A stretch of DNA of 64,000 nucleotides from a virus: IMG/VR virus record IMGVR_UViG_3300042731_005935, positions 1 to 64,000 of that record, one strand, 5' to 3'. A program made the position numbers and the translations under genes. Below the pieces are notes generated by a model that had not been told where the DNA came from, searched no databases, and saw only the letters and a list, made by a program, of their open reading frames with translations. Below, one piece after another: positions 41,913-50,142 of this stretch (the stretch's first letter is position 1; every line of letters begins with the position of its first letter).

Positions 41913-42173
41913 TTAATGTTCCTTCCTGAAGAAGTCATAATCATAAGTGTTGTCAGTTTCATCTTCATCTAAGATTCCATATTTTTTTCTGAACTGATAT
42001 TCTCGATCAGCAGCCCAACAGATCGCTTTGTTTTGCTCTGAATCTTCCCGCCAGTTTTCTGCTACCCATTTAAGATACCAAGATGGACATTTGGAGACTG
42101 GAGTCCATACTTTTTTAAATGGAATCTTTATCTCCTTCGGTTCAACCTTCCTGAGTTTCTTCCGTTTTTCCAT
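41913..42173 (-). CDS. Hypothetical protein, DUF3820-like pattern (86 aa)
   Basis: The ATG at 42173 follows CAGGAGCCAATTA. The pattern IPFKKVWTPVSKCPSWYLKWVAEN, with Pro-Ser-x-Tyr-Leu-x-Trp, resembles the small DUF3820 domain, whose role is unclear. The end is acidic. It overlaps its upstream neighbour by 32 bases. Confidence 0.6.
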   Translation of the reverse strand: MEKRKKLRKVEPKEIKIPFKKVWTPVSKCPSWYLKWVAENWREDSEQNKAICWAADREYQFRKKYGILDEDETDNTYDYDFFRKEH

Positions 42174-42672
42174 TAATTGGCTCCTGTAGCTTATCAATTG
42201 TTGTTTCAATATGGATTTCTCTAATGCCAATCCCATCGACAAATTTTCCTAAAGCCTTGATCGATTGGTGAATATAGGCATCAGTGGATATTGACGTAAC
42301 ATAACATCCAGACCGTTCTTGGAAGCGTTGGATAGCTTGAAGGATATCACCTTCAAATATTTGCTTTGCTTCATCATATGCTTGTTTGGGGTTGATATTC
42401 CTGAACTTCTCCTTGATCCGCTCAGCATATACTTTTGAACCATAAGGGGTAACTGGAATAATATCTTCGGAAGCCTGATCCCAGAAGAAATGATTATCCA
42501 ATTTAAATTCATTCATTATTTGACCGCTTGTGCCGAAGTTTATCCTTTCTCCTGTATCAATATTTTCCATTGTTAGTGATGGACTGGAACAGTATGCACA
42601 AACACGCCAGAACCCTTCTCCCTGGTAACTGTAAACTCCTCTTTGCAATGTGAAGTCCTTTGATGGTATCAT
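42142..42672 (-). CDS. Hypothetical protein (176 aa)
   Basis: A soluble protein with a cysteine pair near residue 25 (VCAYCSSPSL) and a helical middle. It has a GAGGAAATA site. I do not recognise it. The gene overlaps the 86-residue protein gene downstream. Confidence 0.65.
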   Translation of the reverse strand: MIPSKDFTLQRGVYSYQGEGFWRVCAYCSSPSLTMENIDTGERINFGTSGQIMNEFKLDNHFFWDQASEDIIPVTPYGSKVYAERIKEKFRNINPKQAYDEAKQIFEGDILQAIQRFQERSGCYVTSISTDAYIHQSIKALGKFVDGIGIREIHIETTIDKLQEPINGKTEETQEG

Positions 42673-42679
42673 TATTTCC

Positions 42680-43018
42680 TCACTTTTTTGGAATTTCTAA
42701 TACTTTCATACCGAAAACTTTTTCAATGCATTGTTTGCCACTTCTGTATGCATTTATTTTCGATTGATATTCCTTTTTATCATTCGGTTTAATAACATAA
42801 TCATGTGTGGTTATTTCGTTTCCTCTTCCTCTTATTCGACAAACATATGCAATCCATGAAAAATAGAAATCTCCAGGCTCCTTTGACCTCCTAATTTTTA
42901 CTCCTTCGACATGGCAGCCGCGTTTTATTTTTATGCGATGGTTCTTTTTCTCCTGGTCGCGGATAGCCGTATTTACACATTGAGTAATCCGGTTTGCTTG
43001 GGTGTTTGACATACTCAT
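42680..43018 (-). CDS. Hypothetical basic protein (112 aa)
   Basis: The ATG at 43018 has a strong GAGGAGGGTT site. The protein is very basic and beta-rich in its middle (GDFYFSWIAYVCRIRG). Its first 128 bases overlap the end of the nuclease gene in another frame. Both readings look protein-like there, which is unusual. Confidence 0.6.
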   Translation of the reverse strand: MSMSNTQANRITQCVNTAIRDQEKKNHRIKIKRGCHVEGVKIRRSKEPGDFYFSWIAYVCRIRGRGNEITTHDYVIKPNDKKEYQSKINAYRSGKQCIEKVFGMKVLEIPKK

Positions 43019-43736
43019 AACCCTCCTCGTTTTCCTGATATAATCCACGGAAGTTTATAATTCGATTGCCACCATATCTCCCGCGGTTCCATATTTTCCT
43101 TCTCGACGATAAAATGTTGACCTTCCGAAAGAAAGCATTTGGTGGACACCAATGGAGAAAATCTTCAAGTCTGAAAATATGGAAGTTAAGGTGGAAAAGT
43201 AATATTTGACAAGACTGTCCATCTGTCATTGTAAAATTCCGGTAATTATTTCGGAGCATTTTGTAAGTATGATCCATAATTATAATGCAGGAGACTTTGC
43301 GATCACGTCGGAATATAATGATCGGATGATCCTTTTTGTGCTGTTTTGCTTCTTTGATTGCTTTATCGATCCAGCGTAGTAATACAGGACCCCTTTTTAG
43401 TTTTTTGGAAAGAGGTGCGTCAAGCATATTTAAAATGGATATTCCATTATTTGTATGATCCGAATACCCACGTTTTAACTCAATCATACAAATCCTGGTA
43501 AGTTTTCTTCCGATCCGATGCAAGGCCATTACATCTCCACAGGAATTGGCAGTTCTAATATCCTTTTTCATGCGAACGGTTGCCCTCGCACCGGATGCGG
43601 AAGTTCTCCAAAATATATCGTCACGTGGTTCACCAAATGATTTTGAAAACCACAGAGAGAGTTCCTTGCATGTGGAACGTTCGTATGCTCCACCTTTTTT
43701 TGGATTACCCTTCTTCTTTTTTTTCTTTTTTGGCAT
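42891..43736 (-). CDS. PD-(D/E)XK-like nuclease (281 aa)
   Basis: The first 110 residues match a phage nuclease pattern: a poly-Lys start, YERSTCKELSLWF (Glu of motif I), a spaced SGARATVR, GDVMAL (the Asp) and IELKRGY (the E-x-K pair). This is the catalytic set of Holliday-junction resolvase/VRR-like nucleases. A C-terminal part of about 100 basic, Cys- and Tyr-containing residues has no known match and overlaps the next gene by 128 bases, so the true end may be earlier or the gene may have been extended by a frameshift. Confidence 0.65.
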   Translation of the reverse strand: MPKKKKKKKGNPKKGGAYERSTCKELSLWFSKSFGEPRDDIFWRTSASGARATVRMKKDIRTANSCGDVMALHRIGRKLTRICMIELKRGYSDHTNNGISILNMLDAPLSKKLKRGPVLLRWIDKAIKEAKQHKKDHPIIIFRRDRKVSCIIIMDHTYKMLRNNYRNFTMTDGQSCQILLFHLNFHIFRLEDFLHWCPPNAFFRKVNILSSRRKIWNRGRYGGNRIINFRGLYQENEEGYEYVKHPSKPDYSMCKYGYPRPGEKEPSHKNKTRLPCRRSKN

Positions 43737-43772
43737 CTTTCAACCCTTCTTATGCTGCGAACTTCTCTTCCA

Positions 43773-44393
43773 TTATAACATGTTTTTGCGGATCACCTTG
43801 ACCCGGGATTTGCCTTTTACATGTTCAATTTTAAATACTTTGTCGGCAATTTCAATTAGATCGTCATCATGTGTAATTAGGATAACCTGGAATCGAAGTT
43901 TTTTGGAAAGTTCTTTCATTATCATTCCGGTTAAGGAGATAAGTTTGCCAGTCCACTTGAATGGTTCGTCAAGAATAAATACGTTCCGTGTTTTAGGAGA
44001 AGACATATGCCACAAGATAATTCGAAACGTGAAAGATATTATATCTATAATGCTGCCACCAAGATCATCTTTAGGATCGAGTTCCTCTCCATTCTCTTTT
44101 ACTATAATCCTGGATTCAATTTCATTTCTTTTCACTTTGTAAACGAGTTCAAAGGATAAATCCCTATTAAATATCTGCCGAATCGATCTTGTTACTGTTG
44201 CTTCGATCCTATTTTTAAATTTCTTGTGGATAATTTCAATTGCTTTATTGAGTAAATTCCTGGCATCAATATGATCTTTTATCTTCCGCCTTGTCTTGCG
44301 GATTTTCCTGGTAAGTTTTCTTTCCTCTATTAGGAGGCTTGCCTTCTTTGCAAATAACCTATCGTACCGATTTTTAATATCTTCGAATTCCAA
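43773..44393 (-). CDS. sbcC: SbcC/Rad50-like C-terminal half, separate gene (206 aa)
   Basis: The protein begins with a coiled coil and ends as the C-terminal half of a Rad50/SbcC ATPase: a signature-like LGGSIIDIISFTFRIIL, the Walker B strand VFILDEPF and the closing ILITHDDDL. No Walker A or zinc hook is present; both are in the gene at 46416-47381. So the ATPase is split into two polypeptides on either side of the Mre11/SbcD gene. It starts with TTG at 44393 after GGAGATATAAA. Confidence 0.75.
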   Translation of the reverse strand: MEFEDIKNRYDRLFAKKASLLIEERKLTRKIRKTRRKIKDHIDARNLLNKAIEIIHKKFKNRIEATVTRSIRQIFNRDLSFELVYKVKRNEIESRIIVKENGEELDPKDDLGGSIIDIISFTFRIILWHMSSPKTRNVFILDEPFKWTGKLISLTGMIMKELSKKLRFQVILITHDDDLIEIADKVFKIEHVKGKSRVKVIRKNML

Positions 44394-44394
44394 T

Positions 44395-44646
44395 TTATAT
44401 CTCCAATGTAAATTTTCTGTATCTTATATAATTATATAAACATGTTGGAAGACCTATAGGTATCCAAAAAACAAGAATCATTCCCGGTAATATAAGATTC
44501 ATAAATGGAATTATTCCAAAAAATACAGATATAAAATAATGAAACCAGTATTGTTTTCTACCATCCATATCATTTATAGTATAAATAAAAGCAATCCAAA
44601 TTGGAATACATATAACACATGATAAAATATAATAAAGTAATTCCAT
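44395..44646 (-). CDS. Small membrane protein (83 aa)
   Basis: At least two long hydrophobic segments (LYYILSCVICIPIWIAFIY and FGIIPFMNLILPGMILVF) and a basic end. It shares one base with the upstream stop. Probably in the inner membrane; function unknown. It sits inside the recombination gene block. Confidence 0.65.
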   Translation of the reverse strand: MELLYYILSCVICIPIWIAFIYTINDMDGRKQYWFHYFISVFFGIIPFMNLILPGMILVFWIPIGLPTCLYNYIRYRKFTLEI

Positions 44647-44879
44647 TACCTAACCTTATCCAGAATACGTCTTGCTTTCTCTTTGAGGGTTTTCGCCCTA
44701 CTGGAGAGTTCTTTTAGTTTGTCGTCAATCCTCTCCAATTCTTTTTCAGCCTTCTGTGGAGTACTAAGATCAAAATCACCAAGTTCTGATTTCTTCTTCT
44801 TGATGATTTCATCCTTTACACCGATTTGAATTTTTATATCCTGCAACTCCTTGGATAGTTCTCTAATATCAGTTTTCAT
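44646..44879 (-). CDS. Small coiled-coil protein (77 aa)
   Basis: The ATG at 44879 follows AAGGAAGAAA and lies within the end of the zinc-ribbon gene. Almost the whole protein is a charged coiled coil with heptad spacing (EKELERIDDKLKELSSRAK). It could pair with the coiled coils of the split SbcC halves nearby, which is speculation. Confidence 0.65.
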   Translation of the reverse strand: MKTDIRELSKELQDIKIQIGVKDEIIKKKKSELGDFDLSTPQKAEKELERIDDKLKELSSRAKTLKEKARRILDKVR

Positions 44880-45181
44880 TTTCTTCCTTCTTATTTGGTG
44901 ATGGGTCTGCAATTAATTTCATTCTACCAGATTTTCCGCATTGACCACAAAAAGAATCTTCATCATTTAAAAAAGTAAGACAATCCCACGGGATATCATA
45001 TTGATTTCCACATTCGCATCCAACTAATACAGTATCAAGGTCAGCTTCATTTGGTTTCCAATCAATTTTCTCCCTTTTTTCTTCAACTACCTTTCCATTT
45101 TTAAATCTTGTTGTAATTAATTCACCTGGTTTTATATTTTTTTGGAACGATATTCAATAGATAATCTATTATTTTTTTCAT
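44869..45181 (-). pseudogene. Zinc-ribbon protein broken by a frameshift at an A7 run
   Basis: The ATG at 45181, after AAGGATTTTAAA, reads MKKIIDYLLNIVPKK and then stops soon after a run of seven A (T run at 45137-45143 on the plus strand). With six A the frame would continue with NIKPGELITTRFKNGKV and end at 44869 as a protein of about 103 residues. It carries CECG and CGQCG pairs 26 residues apart, a zinc ribbon. So the gene is shifted by one base. It may be a real mutation, an assembly error, or slippage on the A run. Confidence 0.65.
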
Positions 45182-45182
45182 T

Positions 45183-45386
45183 TTAAAATCCTTCCACATC
45201 AATTCCAAGGTCTAATGCTTTTTGAATTATGTTTAGGTAGCATTGGGTAAGTAGCCTAGATTTATATGACCTGTCTTCTATCTTGTGGGCCCTTATTTGA
45301 CCAAATCTTGACATGTTAAGCCTTATCGCCATGCATAAATCCGTATACTCCAGTAAGTTAAGTTTATCAAATACTATCGGTTTCAA
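45183..45386 (-). CDS. Small hypothetical protein (67 aa), TTG start
   Basis: The TTG at 45386 lies seven bases after AAGGAG, inside the end of the SbcD gene; a TTG at 45392 is too close to the site. The protein is helical and basic. No family is recognised. Confidence 0.55.
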   Translation of the reverse strand: MKPIVFDKLNLLEYTDLCMAIRLNMSRFGQIRAHKIEDRSYKSRLLTQCYLNIIQKALDLGIDVEGF

Positions 45387-46305
45387 TATCAATCTCCTTT
45401 GCTACCTCAGCGAGGACACTTTTGATCCCGCGTTTATTTTTTGCTTTCATTAGGAGCATTTCGATAACCCTTAAAATGTTAACTTCTTCAATTTGTTTAG
45501 TACTTATATACAAATCACCGAGGGTTTCTTCGGTGACAATTTCTTCATGGACACCAAAGTTTAAAACATCTCTGGCTGGAGCAACCGGGATATCAACAAC
45601 ATCAAAATTCCTATCCGTCGAATCATAAACTACCACACGTGGTTTATGCTCTTTCATGTAGTCTGTGACCTCAAGACGCATCATTGGACCAGTGTTTGCA
45701 AAAACTCCCGGTTTTTGGCTTTTCGTATAGTAGTAATGCATTGATGATCGATGGATATCTCCCATTACAATAAAGTCAAATAAATTGCCGTATGTATCTA
45801 TCCACCTGGTTGTCTTCTTAAATTTGTGTCCAGGAAATAGGGAATTCCTTGTTATTGGAGCATGAGCAGCAAGAACATTCCTATATGGGTCCCTTCGGAA
45901 ATGCTTCGGGACAGGAAATTTATCTCCCCAATTACATCCATACAAAAAACAATTTCCACATTTTATTGGTTCACTTCCGAGTAATTCGATTACTCCAGAA
46001 CGCGCCAGAATCGCAAGGTTATTGATTACTTTTTTATTCCTCATATACATATCATGTTGACCATAAACAGTATAAAAGGGAACGTCTGGGAACCGCATGG
46101 TGATGGATAAAAACTTAAACAAGGCGAGAATATCCCGTGGAGAGTTAAAAAGATCACCCGCACAAATTATTGGAGCGTTCCCCAAATCCGATGCAAGTTT
46201 GAAGACAAACTGCATTTTATTCCTGAAGTCAGAAAGTGGATTACCAAGTCTACCTCTTGGAATCCTGCTCGTACAATGTGGATCACTAATGCCGATTAAT
46301 TTCAT
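45367..46305 (-). CDS. sbcD: SbcD/Mre11-like nuclease
   Basis: The calcineurin-like metallophosphoesterase motifs are all present over 312 residues: GISDPHC (motif I), ICAGDLFNSP (II), YGQHDMY (III, with Gln in place of the usual Asn), LAAHAPI (IV) and VMGDIHRSS (V). The Asn-to-Gln change in motif III is worth noting because this residue contacts the metals. With SbcC it would process DNA ends and hairpins. It has an AGGAGTAAAA site. Confidence 0.85.
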   Translation of the reverse strand: MKLIGISDPHCTSRIPRGRLGNPLSDFRNKMQFVFKLASDLGNAPIICAGDLFNSPRDILALFKFLSITMRFPDVPFYTVYGQHDMYMRNKKVINNLAILARSGVIELLGSEPIKCGNCFLYGCNWGDKFPVPKHFRRDPYRNVLAAHAPITRNSLFPGHKFKKTTRWIDTYGNLFDFIVMGDIHRSSMHYYYTKSQKPGVFANTGPMMRLEVTDYMKEHKPRVVVYDSTDRNFDVVDIPVAPARDVLNFGVHEEIVTEETLGDLYISTKQIEEVNILRVIEMLLMKAKNKRGIKSVLAEVAKEIDIETDSI

Positions 46306-46318
46306 TTTTACTCCTAAT

Positions 46319-46432
46319 TTATTTTACAAGCGATTGTAAAAAACGACCAATAAAACTCCCAAGTGATAATGAAAAAAATGTTAAAATAATTATTCCCATA
46401 ATGAGTAATTCAAATTTATTTTTCAATTTCAT
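46319..46432 (-). CDS. Small membrane protein (37 aa)
   Basis: The ATG at 46432 lies in the end of the SbcC N-half gene, after TAAGGAAATACGAA. The protein has a single membrane segment (LLIMGIIILTFFSLSLGSF) and a short basic end. It fills the gap to the SbcD gene exactly. Function unknown. Confidence 0.5.
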   Translation of the reverse strand: MKLKNKFELLIMGIIILTFFSLSLGSFIGRFLQSLVK

Positions 46433-47381
46433 TTCGTATTTCCTTAATCCTCTCTGCGGTGATTCTCGAAAGACAAGTTGGACATCTCCTCGATTTTTTT
46501 AATTCTTTTATGTAACTATTAAGCTTTTTAGAAAATTTCTCCCGAAGTTTTTCAAGTTCCGATTGATTGTCAAGTAAGGATATAATTCCATCCTGTTTAT
46601 CTTCCAAATCCTCAAGTTGTTCTCCAATTTTAATCGCTTCTTTAATTATATCTTCAGCTTTTAAAGCTCGCTCAAGTCTTCTCTTTGCCTGCTCTGCTGC
46701 TTTAATTTCAGCCACTATTGATTCTATAGTATAATATTTTCTTTCCAATTTTATTTGTTGTTGTTCGATTTTCTGGAGTTCTTCCATTATTGGTTCAAGT
46801 TTCTCCAGGTCTTTCAATGCGGCAATATCTTCTCGGACGCTTTTGCGTTCCTGAACGGCATCATCTAATATAATAGATAGACTTTTAACGTCCTGGTTTA
46901 TTCGTTTGATCCAATTATCTACCGAACTAACTTTTGTTATGTCGTTAATGATCTTTGTTACCTGACCGGCAGAATTGGAGACAATGTAAGGAAGATCAAG
47001 TTGACTTTGAAAGTTTATCTCCTTTAGATTTAATGCATCTTTAACCTCAGATGGAACTGTTTTATTTATCTTCCTGAAAGTTTGCGTTTTACCTGATTTA
47101 TTCTGCAAGGTATAAACCGGTTTTGATTCTCTTCCTTGTTTTAAATTAACAATAAATCCATCCGATGTTTTAAGTTCAATTTCAGATAGTGTATTTTTTG
47201 GAGCAAAGTGGCTCATAAACTTGAGATTAATCGGACGAAAATCTTTTATCCTTCTGATTGCTCGTAGGATGTTAGACTTACCTGCCAAGCCTTCTCCAAT
47301 GATAGCATTGACTCCACGGTGGAAGACAAATTTTTGATCCTTATAACTTCGGAAATTTTTAACTGTTAATATTTTTAACAT
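46416..47381 (-). CDS. sbcC: SbcC/Rad50-like N-terminal half, ends at the zinc hook (321 aa)
   Basis: Starts as an SMC/Rad50 ATPase: ILTVKNFRSYKDQ, then the Walker A motif GEGLAGKS (about residues 29-36). A coiled coil covers residues 170-290. The protein ends about 20 residues after CPTC, the zinc hook that joins two Rad50 arms. Nothing of the C-terminal ATPase half follows; it is a separate gene at 43773-44393. The start overlaps the upstream gene by 23 bases and has only a weak ribosome site, suggesting coupling. Confidence 0.8.
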   Translation of the reverse strand: MLKILTVKNFRSYKDQKFVFHRGVNAIIGEGLAGKSNILRAIRRIKDFRPINLKFMSHFAPKNTLSEIELKTSDGFIVNLKQGRESKPVYTLQNKSGKTQTFRKINKTVPSEVKDALNLKEINFQSQLDLPYIVSNSAGQVTKIINDITKVSSVDNWIKRINQDVKSLSIILDDAVQERKSVREDIAALKDLEKLEPIMEELQKIEQQQIKLERKYYTIESIVAEIKAAEQAKRRLERALKAEDIIKEAIKIGEQLEDLEDKQDGIISLLDNQSELEKLREKFSKKLNSYIKELKKSRRCPTCLSRITAERIKEIRNEIEK

Positions 47382-47625
47382 TTTTTCGATGCTTTCTTAT
47401 TCGCCTGATTATTGCTGCAAATTCCCTGGAAAAAGAACTTATTTTGTGAAGTTTTACTCCTAATTTCCTCGCTGGTAAATCTCTGCCTTGGTTGAAACTG
47501 GCTACATTTTTGGATAAGTCATCTACCATCAAGATTAATCGTTTGAACAGGTGGTCAATATTATCCTTTTTTATTGTCTTTTCAATTTCTTCTTCCATGT
47601 TTTGTATGACTCGCCTACGTGGCAT
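47359..47625 (-). CDS. Basic helical hypothetical protein (88 aa)
   Basis: The ATG at 47625 follows AAGGAGATTTTAAT. The protein is helical and basic, ending in an Arg/Lys/His-rich stretch (IIRRIRKHRKNVKNI). It may bind nucleic acid. It overlaps the SbcC N-half gene, so it could regulate or join that complex; no family is recognised. Confidence 0.6.
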   Translation of the reverse strand: MPRRRVIQNMEEEIEKTIKKDNIDHLFKRLILMVDDLSKNVASFNQGRDLPARKLGVKLHKISSFSREFAAIIRRIRKHRKNVKNINS

Positions 47626-47626
47626 A

Positions 47627-47767
47627 TTAAAATCTCCTTAGCCAGTTATTAAATTTATCCAATGATGATTTGTGAATAAATTTCCAAATAAGTATAATTA
47701 AATTACTGGTGTATTTGCGAAAGCAAATCAAAAATAATCCAATAAAAAGATAATTAATTGAATTCAC
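47627..47767 (-). CDS. Possible small membrane protein (46 aa), GTG start
   Basis: A GTG at 47767 overlaps the FEN-like gene stop (GTGA). The frame reads NYLFIGLFLICFRKYTSNLIILIWKF, one or two hydrophobic segments split by basic residues, and ends right before the ribosome site of the next gene. Its own ribosome site (GAGG) is too close. The frame fills the gap between genes. Confidence 0.45.
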   Translation of the reverse strand: MNSINYLFIGLFLICFRKYTSNLIILIWKFIHKSSLDKFNNWLRRF

Positions 47768-48663
47768 CTCAAGAAAACTCTTTCCCACTGATCGAAAGTC
47801 TCCTTTTCAAGAAAACTCTTAAAATGATATTTATCGAAAACCTGGATAAATTTCTTGCGCGTACATTTATCCCGGCGGATAAAAGGATCTTTCATTTTTT
47901 CTGGCATATATGGAAGAGTAACGATTGGAAGATTTTTCTTTATTATCTTTTGACCTTCGTCAGAAGTAATTCGATCATATATAACGCCTGTTGATATCTC
48001 TCCGCGGACATATTGCATGGTACGACTTCTTGGACCCTTTTTCATGTCTTTCGGGTCTCCACAACCTTTAATGCCAATAACATTATCTCCAGAACAACCG
48101 CCGATTGATTTGCAAATTGGCCATTGTGACGGAAGCACTTTATAAATTGAAATAAACTTCTCCGCCGTCATCCGTTTAAATGTTGTTGGGTTTATAATAT
48201 CACAATGATCTAAACATTGCCACATGTCGTTGTCCGCTGTTACCATCAAGACTTTCTTTGTTTTGAGTCGTTCAGCAATTACCGCCATAAAGTCGTCAGA
48301 TTCGTAGCCTCTTTGTTGGAAATGGTTCATAAATCCCATGTGATGGAGTGTGGAATCTTTTAATTCGTTTTCTTGTTTGAATTTAAGTTTATATTCTTCC
48401 TCTTCTGTTGGGGTAAGATCTGTTCGGCGATTAAATTTATAAATTGGATAAACTTCTTTCCGGAAATTAGTTGGGTGGTCCCAGCAAAATAGGATATGGC
48501 GGGTCCTAAATTTCTTTCCTAATTGTAGAACTTTTTTTAGAAATCCATAGATTACTCCAGTTGGTTTATTGTTATATGTTAACACCGGTCCGAATGCAAA
48601 GAAAGCAGCATAAACCAAACTGGAGCAATCAATTACCAAATGATTTTTATTAAAAATCTTCAT
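47764..48663 (-). CDS. 5'-3' nuclease, FEN/RNase H-like (299 aa)
   Basis: A flap nuclease with the expected metal-binding acidic residues: VIDCSSLVYAAFFAFG (first Asp), FCWDHPTNFRKEVYP (second Asp with the Arg/Tyr motif), GYESDDFMAVIAE, VTADNDMW and GCSGDNVIGIKGCG (helix-hairpin-helix-like). It matches T5/T4-type 5' nucleases, which remove RNA primers. The size is normal. It overlaps the next gene by four bases. Confidence 0.85.
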   Translation of the reverse strand: MKIFNKNHLVIDCSSLVYAAFFAFGPVLTYNNKPTGVIYGFLKKVLQLGKKFRTRHILFCWDHPTNFRKEVYPIYKFNRRTDLTPTEEEEYKLKFKQENELKDSTLHHMGFMNHFQQRGYESDDFMAVIAERLKTKKVLMVTADNDMWQCLDHCDIINPTTFKRMTAEKFISIYKVLPSQWPICKSIGGCSGDNVIGIKGCGDPKDMKKGPRSRTMQYVRGEISTGVIYDRITSDEGQKIIKKNLPIVTLPYMPEKMKDPFIRRDKCTRKKFIQVFDKYHFKSFLEKETFDQWERVFLR

Positions 48664-48836
48664 TTTTTATGATATCTTTCATCGGTTAATATTTCATCAA
48701 GAAGAAGTTTTGCATATTCCGGTTCTTCTGGAAGTTTTCTCATTGCTTCATCAATCTTATTGCACATCCAATTGATTGTTCGCTGCAATTCAAGAATATG
48801 GTTTTTTCTTTTTTCTGCCTGCTTATAAATATCCAT
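48660..48836 (-). CDS. Small hypothetical helical protein (58 aa)
   Basis: The ATG at 48836 abuts the RecA-like gene stop, and the TGA overlaps the FEN-like start. It reads as a helical charged protein (EKRKNHILELQRTINWMCNK). Tight fit on both sides argues for translation. Function unknown. Confidence 0.6.
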   Translation of the reverse strand: MDIYKQAEKRKNHILELQRTINWMCNKIDEAMRKLPEEPEYAKLLLDEILTDERYHKK

Positions 48837-49946
48837 CTATAATTCCTTGCCACCAAGTTGATCAATTTCTCCATCAAAAGCTTCCTCAACTCGGTTCCAA
48901 ATTCTTTCGACTTTTCTGGAGAGTTTATCCTCAAGACCGCGTTTCTTAACTTCCGATGCAAACTTCAGCCAGTTTGCTTCTGAAGTATCGAGACCTTTCC
49001 ATTTTTCGATCTTGTGCTTTTTCAGGTAATTTGCCATGGCGATAACATCACTCATACCATGGTTTCGAATAATGACAAATTCTTGAGTGTTGAATGCCGG
49101 CCCAACTTTGCTTCTTTCAACATTAACTCCGCAAAGTGTTCCATAAACCCTGTATTCTCCGAGGCGTTGTTTGGAGAGTTTCTTGATTACTCTTATCCAT
49201 GGCACCAGGTGAGTGTAGAAGTTAAGAGCATCTCCACCACTCCTGTATTGTTTCTTTCCAAATGTAATGCCGATCCTTGATTTTGTTTGACTGATGATAA
49301 TCAAAGTGGCGTCCACCTTGTTGCTTTCGATAAGTTCACAAACATCGGCGAAAAACTGCCAGGCAAATTGTTGCTTTTTCAGTTTCATGCTTTTGGCAAT
49401 ATCTTCATCCTTTGTTTCCCTGATCTTGTTATCATGGATCGATCGGAAGGAATCCCATGAATCGATGATATAAAGAAGAGCCTCTCCTTTTTTGAGTTTG
49501 TCCGCCTCTTCAAGAAAGTCCCGGCCGGCGGATTCAATTGTTTTACTCCTCCGCCATGTTATCATCTTTTCGAATTTCTCTCCATACATGCGTTTCAATG
49601 GAAAGTCCATAACTCCCTCTCCATTATTATACACGACTTTAGCTTTTTTTACCTTGCCAAATATGTTGCTTTTGATGGAGTAAATGAATTTCAGGAACCA
49701 GAAGACAAGTTCAAGAGCAAGCAATGTCTTTCCGCTTGATCCATCTCCTACAATATTTGAAACTCTGGCACGTGGCCACCCAAACTTTGCTAAACCAGTT
49801 AGAGCAAGATTGAGCATTGTGGCACCAGAAGTAAAGAACTCAACCTTTTTGCTCCTCTCCCTGGAACCTTTCTTCGATTTCCCTGACAATTTCACGGACT
49901 TTGCGAGAGTCTGCGTTTTCTTCCTCCGTTTCGGTAATACCTTCAT
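48837..49946 (-). CDS. RecA/UvsX-like recombinase (369 aa)
   Basis: Strand-exchange ATPase: Walker A is GDGSSGKT (near residue 70), Walker B is ALLYIIDSWDSF, followed by LIIISQTKSRIG and GGDALNFYTHLVPWIRV, the layout of RecA-fold recombinases. The N-terminus is a Lys/Arg-rich stretch of 40 residues without homology to E. coli RecA. The ATG at 49946 follows GGGAGGAACT. Its first 107 bases overlap another gene. Confidence 0.85.
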   Translation of the reverse strand: MKVLPKRRKKTQTLAKSVKLSGKSKKGSRERSKKVEFFTSGATMLNLALTGLAKFGWPRARVSNIVGDGSSGKTLLALELVFWFLKFIYSIKSNIFGKVKKAKVVYNNGEGVMDFPLKRMYGEKFEKMITWRRSKTIESAGRDFLEEADKLKKGEALLYIIDSWDSFRSIHDNKIRETKDEDIAKSMKLKKQQFAWQFFADVCELIESNKVDATLIIISQTKSRIGITFGKKQYRSGGDALNFYTHLVPWIRVIKKLSKQRLGEYRVYGTLCGVNVERSKVGPAFNTQEFVIIRNHGMSDVIAMANYLKKHKIEKWKGLDTSEANWLKFASEVKKRGLEDKLSRKVERIWNRVEEAFDGEIDQLGGKEL

Positions 49947-50142
49947 AGTTCCTCCCATTTCTTACGCCGCGCTTTCCTTTGTTAAATTCAATCATACTTC
50001 TTTTAAGGAATTCAATACTGTTAATTAAATCCCTCGTGGTGAACTTTTTGGAGTTATCTCCAATAATAGATTCATTCCTATAGATTTCCTCGGAAAATCC
50101 TTTGCTTGAGTAAATTCCAATTTTAATATCAATCTTCGGCAT
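49840..50142 (-). CDS. Hypothetical protein overlapping the recombinase start (100 aa)
   Basis: The ATG at 50142 follows GGAGAAAAAG. Residues 1-60 look like a normal small domain (IDIKIGIYSSKG). The last 35 residues are charged and helical (ENADSRKVREIVREIEERF), and they overlap the recombinase N-terminus in another frame for 107 bases. The overlap coding looks real in both frames. Confidence 0.6.
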   Translation of the reverse strand: MPKIDIKIGIYSSKGFSEEIYRNESIIGDNSKKFTTRDLINSIEFLKRSMIEFNKGKRGVRNGRNYEGITETEEENADSRKVREIVREIEERFQGEEQKG

